Below, in pieces: positions 59,751-64,000 of a DNA stretch of 64,000 bases; position 1 is the stretch's first letter; the number at the start of each line of letters is the position of its first letter. Location of the stretch: the NCBI GenBank assembly GCA_946965045.2, contig OX337234.1:2294001-2358000 (forward strand). Reading direction: 5' to 3'. The notes beneath the pieces were generated by a model. The model saw nothing but the letters and a program-made list of their open reading frames with translations. It was not told where the DNA came from and searched no databases. Source of the DNA: Epithemia pelagica. Taxonomy: Eukaryota; Bacillariophyta; Bacillariophyceae; Surirellales; Surirellaceae. A program made the position numbers and the translations under genes.

Positions 59751-60552
59751 AATTCTCACCGTCTATGGTGGTTAGATTCTACATCTCATCGATTCCCCAT
59801 GTCACATAGCCTCGTGCTATCGCATCATGCCATCTAGCTTCGAGCTATGTTCCCTAGCTTCGCGCTATATCGACCTATATTTCTTCGCAAATCATGAAAA
59901 GTGAGAATAGATTGACGAACTCACTCTCAAGACTAAACTGGGTCGTGCGGTATTACAACGGACGTAAATTTGGCCGTTGCTCGGACATTATACTAACGCC
60001 CTAAGCGTACGCGCCCGAAATCATCGAGCGCGCCCAAGCGACATCCGAGCGCTGTCGGCATCTATCCGACCCAACGGTCTAAGTATCCCAAGCACGACAC
60101 ACGATCACGCGAGACCATATTTCCATTCCCACAATCTCCAAATTGTCAACAAGCTGCGCGCCATGAAAACAACTATGCCAATCCAAAGCAAGAGCTGTTG
60201 ACCCTGTATATGTTATCCGTCCACTAATACATGTCATATACATCACATGAATCGACTCCAACTATTCCAAACCTGTTGCCGCCAAGAACCTATGACACAT
60301 GACCCTTGGCAGGACCGAACATTTCACGTAGACCTATCGTAGTAATCAACACACAATCGAACAATATCACCATTTATCACATCCTCTTTTGTGTCCCGAC
60401 TATCCTTTTGATAGACTACGACTTGCTTTCCTCTCTTACCCGTGGAGAGGTTTGTATCGGTTGGTGACTACCTGATTGTCTGCTCTACCGAGCATCAACG
60501 CCACTGCAATTCCAAGAGAATTATCCCCCATGAGTTTGAAAGAATTGTAACA
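59745..60552 (+). repeat. E2 3' LTR (808 bp)
   Basis: Same sequence as 43938-44745 in every stretch I compared. It ends TAACA at 60552, followed by CTACG (60553-60557), the target duplication. Confidence 0.95.
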
Positions 60553-60557
60553 CTACG

Positions 60558-62764
60558 ACTCAGCGGCCAACTACCCGGAAGACAAGGAGAAATTGGGTAG
60601 GTACCTAGGTCCTGCGACGGACATGGGACCCGCACATGCAATCAAGATTTTAGCCGAGTCAGGAATGATCAAGATTCGCTCGACCTACCGACATCTGACG
60701 GACGACGAAATCCGTGACCCGACTGAAATAGAGAAGAGAAAAGACTACACGAGCAAGGTCAACGAGAAGTTAGGCAGTGTAGCTAAAGTCGAAGACTACG
60801 ATGGTCTAGTTGATGTGGAAACGCCGACCTACGAGGCGTATGAAGACGATGATGACCCCAAGCCACCGATTGCACCCGACATTGACGACATCACACCAGA
60901 CACCTACGACAACTACGTTGGAGCTGACGTCTTGTTGCCGAAGGGTGATGCAATGGTGACGGGCAAGGTGAAAAGACGGTCCAAGACCAGCGATGGCCGT
61001 CTCAAGGGGACGTCGTCCCACAACCCGATTCTAGACTCGAGAGTTTATATTGTTGAGTTTCCAGACGGCGAGACGTCTGAGTATGCCGCGAATGTCATCG
61101 CGGAAAATATGTATGCGCAGTGCGATGCCGAAGGAAACCAATTCTTGCTGTTGGACAGCATTGTTGATCATCGCAAGACCAAAGCCGCTGTCGACCACGA
61201 TAACCGCCATGTTGTTGTCCGAGGACGGAAGCACAAGAAGAAGACGACGAAAGGGTGGGAGTTGTGCGTCCAGTGGCGCGACGGATCAACGTCCTGGGAG
61301 CGCTTGGCCGGACTGAAGGAATCAAATCCGATTGAAGTGGCGGAGTACGCCGTCGCAAAGCAGATTGAAAACGAGCCAGCGTTTGATTGGTGGGTGAGTA
61401 AGTTCCTCCGACGACGAGACCGGATACTCGCCGCCGTCAACAGCCGTTATCACAAGCGGACGCACAAGTTTGGGATCGAAATCCCCAAGACTGTTGCCGA
61501 AGCATATGAACTGGACAGAAGGAACGGCAACGACTTGTGGCGAAAGGCCATCGAAAAAGAGATGGAAGCTGTTCGAGTGGCGTTCAAGTTGATGGAAGAC
61601 GACGAGAAACCAGCTCCTGGCTTCCAGGAGATCCGATGCCACATGGTTTTCGACGTAAAAATGGAAGATTTCAGGAGAAAAGCACGGTTTGTAGCGGGTG
61701 GACACACAACAGAGGCACCAGCAACATTGACTTATGCCAGTGTTGTATCCCGAGAAAGTGTTCGTATTGCCCTCACTATTGCCGCTCTCAACGACCTAGA
61801 GGTCAAAACGTCCGACATCAAGAATGCTTATTTAACTGCGCCGAACAGTGAGAAAATCTGGACTGTACTGGGCCCCGAGTTCGGGTCCAACGCTGGGAAG
61901 CGTGCATATATTGTACGAGCACTGTATGGGTTAAAGAGTGCCGGTGCGAGTTTCCGCAACCACCTTGCGAGTTGTATGAGAACTCTTGGGTACGATCCGT
62001 GCTTGGGTGCTGATCGAGACTTGTGGATGAAGCCTATGACACGTCCGAGTGACGGTCACAAGTACTACGCCTATGTATTGCTGTACGTAGACGATGTCTT
62101 GGCCATATCGCACGATGCGACTGCGATGTTACACGAGTTAGATCATTTCTTCCCTATGAAGCCGGGCTCGATCGGAAATCCTGACATGTACCTTGGAGCG
62201 AAGCTTAAGCCCATGACCATGCCCAATTCCGTTGTCAGTTGGGCCATGAGTTCGAGCAAGTATGTACAAGAAGCTGTTTCGAATGTTGAGACGTATTTGG
62301 AACGCGAGTGTGGCGGCCGTAAGCTTGCGAAACGCGCGGCGACTCCGTTCCCATCAGAATATGACCCAGTTCTGGACGTGACGCATCAACTGAATGAAGA
62401 CGAGGTGTCGTTCTACCAGTCCCAGATTGGCGTCCTCAGATGGATGGTCGAACTGGAAAGGGTGGATATCATGACCGAAACATCATTGTTAGCATCCCAA
62501 GTGGCATGTCCACGACAAGGACATTTGGAAGCAGTGTTCCATATGTATTCCTATTTGAAAAACAAGCACAATGCCAGAATGGCATTTGATCCGACCTATC
62601 CCGAGATAGACCTTCGAGAATTTCGTGAAGATTGCAATTGGAAGGAGTTCTACGGTGATGTAAAGGAGGCAGTTCCACCGAATGCACCAAAGGCACGTGG
62701 TAAAGAAGTGGATCTGCGGCTGTATGTTGACTCGGATCATGCGGGTGACAAGATGGTACGGTGA
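60558..62764 (+). CDS. E1 pol, second part: integrase end, chromo-like module, reverse transcriptase
   Basis: This is the in-phase continuation of 42518-43937. After the integrase C terminus (GRYLGPATDMGPAHAIKIL) comes a module WELCVQWRDGSTSWERLAGL that resembles a chromodomain-like fold (61258-61400). The RT follows: MVFDVKMEDFRRKARFVAGG, then SDIKNAYLTAP, RALYGLKSAGASF, and YVLLYVDDVLAIS with the YVDD box. The frame then enters RNase H (RLYVDSDHAGDKMVR) and stops at TGA 62762-62764. The same frame continues with SRTGFFVF, so this TGA looks like a CGA-to-TGA nonsense change. Confidence 0.88.
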
Positions 62765-63205
62765 TCTAGAACTGGATTCTTTGTCTTTATGAACATGGCA
62801 CCTATCATGTGGTATACCAAGCGACAAGCGACCATCGAAACATCCGTTTTTGGAGCTGAGTTTGTTGCAATGAAGACGGGCATGGAGGCCGTCAGGGGAC
62901 TACGCTACAAATTACGGATGATGGGAGTGCCGTTGTCTGGTCCTACCTATGTTTATGGCGATAATATGTCCGTGATTCATAACACATCGAAGCCAGAATC
63001 ATCGCTGAAGAAGAAGTCCAATTCTATTTGCTATCATGCTGTCAGAGAAGCCGTTGCCATGGGTGAATTGTTGACTACACATATTCCCACGCAGCATAAT
63101 CCAGCCGATTTGGCCACCAAGGTGATTCCTGGAGGGCAGAAACGCAACCATTTGTTGAGTCTGGTTCTTTGGGATATTACTGATGATCATGGATCCCCAG
63201 AGTGA
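62765..63205 (+). CDS. E1 RNase H remainder (after nonsense codon)
   Basis: Same frame as the preceding segment, read past TGA. It contains MWYTKRQATIETSVFGAEFV (RNase H core with catalytic Glu), YVYGDNMSVIHNTSKPES and HIPTQHNPADLATK, the usual Copia C terminus. It ends at TGA 63203-63205. It is separated from the rest of pol by a single codon change. Confidence 0.85.
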   Translation, partial: SRTGFFVFMNMAPIMWYTKRQATIETSVFGAEFVAMKTGMEAVRGLRYKLRMMGVPLSGPTYVYGDNMSVIHNTSKPESSLKKKSNSICYHAVREAVAMGELLTTHIPTQHNPADLATKVIPGGQKRNHLLSLVLWDITDDHGSPE

Positions 63206-63321
63206 GTCCTCTCCTCATCTCCGTATATGAGGTTTTGTGCAGGTCTTGAGGTTTCCTGGGCTAGTTGGCCCGAATACACTTACTACTGGGATGGCAAACA
63301 GTTCTCAATGGGATCGAGTAC

Positions 63322-63335
63322 TGTTTGAGGGGACT
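63322..63335 (+). other. E1 polypurine tract
   Basis: TGAGGGGACT lies immediately before the 3' LTR start at 63336, the place where plus-strand synthesis is primed. Core GAGGGGA. Confidence 0.6.
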
Positions 63336-63488
63336 AAGAAAGTATGTATGTCGTACGTATGAAAATCGAGAAGATAGGGAGTAGTGACTCTGTAACCTAT
63401 ATTTTAGTTCACTTCTTTGTTTTGGAATGACTTTTGTACCCGTGCACCCATGACGGTGCTCCGTATGCCCAACGGACGGGTTTTCTTA
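63336..63488 (+). repeat. E1 3' LTR (153 bp)
   Basis: Matches the 5' LTR 40001-40153. It is followed by ATTTT (63489-63493), the target duplication, and then by the open frame of a host gene. Confidence 0.9.
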
Positions 63489-63563
63489 ATTTTTCTGACG
63501 AGACGACGAAAACCTTACATCGACAATAAGGAAGGACAAGGGCCCAACAGCGACGATAAAGAT

Positions 63564-64000
63564 ATGGAAGACGAAGGAAATTTGACTCCCCGAACCGAAG
63601 TGATGGATGTAGATGGGGATATCCATCCAGAGGAATCTTATGATGAGAAGTCACTTTCGATTTCTGAAAGTGGCATGTTGGATAAAATGCCTCCAGAAAA
63701 ACACACCGATGACGAGAAGGATGGCGACTTGTTCAAACGAATGTCGAAGAATCGGTGCTCGGGGGAAGTGTTGAAGAAGTTTCCTCGATGTTGCATTTTC
63801 TTGGTGGGTGTGGTCATTCCACTTTTTGTTCTCATTTTCCTGAGCTTGTTCTTCGGCATTATTCTCGCTGGATTGGAGGCAGAAGGCGAAGTCGAGTCGA
63901 ACGACGACATTCTTGCGACACGCTTTCTAGCAAGACGAGCGCAAGATTGGGTCACAAATTTGACGGTATCGGCTCCGAGAGTTTGCCTCCACGGCTACTT
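63564..64000 (+). CDS. Hypothetical single-pass membrane protein (partial, runs off window)
   Basis: The frame is open from the E1 edge (63489) to the last base. The first ATG is 63564, giving 145 visible residues. The start is acidic and disordered (MEDEGNLTPRTEVMDVDGD). Then Lys/Arg-rich residues (FKRMSKNRCSGEVLKKFP) precede one long membrane helix (CCIFLVGVVIPLFVLIFLSL, about residues 77-103). The downstream part (TRFLARRAQDWVTNLTV) is just beginning. The topology resembles the FG-GAP protein at 33130-36978: an acidic cytosolic side, one helix, outer domain. The outer domain is not visible, so no family is assigned. E1 inserted 71 bp upstream of this ATG and may have removed or replaced the promoter or an upstream coding part. 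Confidence 0.7.
   Translation, partial: MEDEGNLTPRTEVMDVDGDIHPEESYDEKSLSISESGMLDKMPPEKHTDDEKDGDLFKRMSKNRCSGEVLKKFPRCCIFLVGVVIPLFVLIFLSLFFGIILAGLEAEGEVESNDDILATRFLARRAQDWVTNLTVSAPRVCLHGY

Larger units (their letters stand above)
43938..60552 (+). mobile_element. E2: Copia-type LTR retrotransposon inserted in E1 integrase
   Basis: Its LTRs are 808 bp (43938-44745 and 59745-60552) with canonical ends TGTTAG...TAACA, and they are identical wherever I compared them. The target duplication CTACG lies at 43933-43937 and 60553-60557. Own length is about 8.44 kb without E3. It encodes an extra ORF, then Gag, then Pol in PR-IN-RT-RNase H order. Apart from the E3 insertion in gag and a TAA at the gag-pol boundary, the coding regions are open. 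Confidence 0.95.
40001..63488 (+). mobile_element. E1: outermost Copia-type LTR retrotransposon
   Basis: It is bounded by 153-bp LTRs (40001-40153 and 63336-63488) that I read as identical. A 5-bp target duplication ATTTT lies at 39996-40000 and 63489-63493. If the T shared at the left edge is counted in, the LTR becomes TAAGAAA...TTTCTTA with a 4-bp duplication. Own length is about 6.87 kb once E2 (43938-60552) and one CTACG copy are removed. The domain order PR-IN-RT-RNase H is Copia-type. It carries a gag frameshift, a TGA at the gag-pol boundary, a TGA in RNase H, and the E2 insertion in integrase, so it cannot act on its own. Confidence 0.93.

Noticed and set aside
1-64000. CRISPR arrays, rRNA genes, tRNA genes, bacterial operons
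   Set aside because: No regularly spaced repeats, no rRNA-like blocks and no cloverleaf with the B-box were found. Introns and gene content are eukaryotic.

Overview
The window looks like nuclear DNA of a diatom or close stramenopile relative, most likely a pennate diatom. Several nuclear genes carry an N-terminal signal peptide, in places followed by a plastid-type transit region with Phe at the cleavage site (ATA|FTSP in the ATP synthase gamma precursor). Introns are short (about 58-200 nt) with GT-AG ends. Plastid enzymes (AtpC, plant-type FNR, RF1, siroheme methyltransferase) sit among ordinary eukaryotic housekeeping genes. The Copia retroelements belong to divergent lineages of the kind described from diatoms. 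I cannot name the species.

Layout. (1) 1-4634: 3' part of a non-LTR retrotransposon with a restriction-enzyme-like endonuclease. Its A-rich tail ends about 7 bp before the next gene. (2) 4641-39311: a compact gene region on both strands. In order it holds a histidine phosphatase, plastid ATP synthase gamma (-), a small [2Fe-2S] ferredoxin-like protein (+), uroporphyrinogen-III methyltransferase (-), a fusion of a membrane-transport domain with ferredoxin-NADP reductase (-), a small membrane protein (+), an F-box/LON-domain protein (-), a decayed gene, Pam18/Tim14 (+), a plastid NTF2-like protein (+), Ubc13 (-), a zinc alcohol dehydrogenase (+), cytosolic PheRS beta (-), an unknown protein (+), a PP2C phosphatase (+), organellar RF1 (+), RPA3 (-), MFAP1 (+), a single-pass FG-GAP propeller protein (-) and NOSIP (+). 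(3) 40001-63488: three Copia-type LTR retrotransposons nested inside one another, all on the + strand. (4) 63492-64000: start of another single-pass membrane protein, cut by the window end.

The nest can be read exactly. E1 (40001-63488; LTRs 153 bp, TSD ATTTT) was hit in its integrase by E2 (43938-60552; LTRs 808 bp, TSD CTACG). E2 was then hit in its gag gene by E3 (46844-55016; LTRs 388 bp, TSD CTAGA). Removing each insert plus one TSD copy restores an open frame across both junctions.

The strongest unusual signal is in the primer-binding sites. Directly after all three 5' LTRs come two bases and then TTNNNAG, the reverse complement of a tRNA anticodon loop CTNNNAA, followed by the complement of the 5' anticodon-stem strand. 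The three loops read CAT (initiator Met), GTT (Asn) and GAT (Ile; or IAT copied with inosine read as G). This matches the half-tRNA priming known from Drosophila copia, here apparently used with three different tRNAs at the same cut position. Other points of interest are the FNR membrane fusion, three different protease active-site motifs among the nested elements, a hydrophobic domain inside the E3 polyprotein, an extra ORF in E2, and gag-pol boundaries marked by in-frame stop codons.
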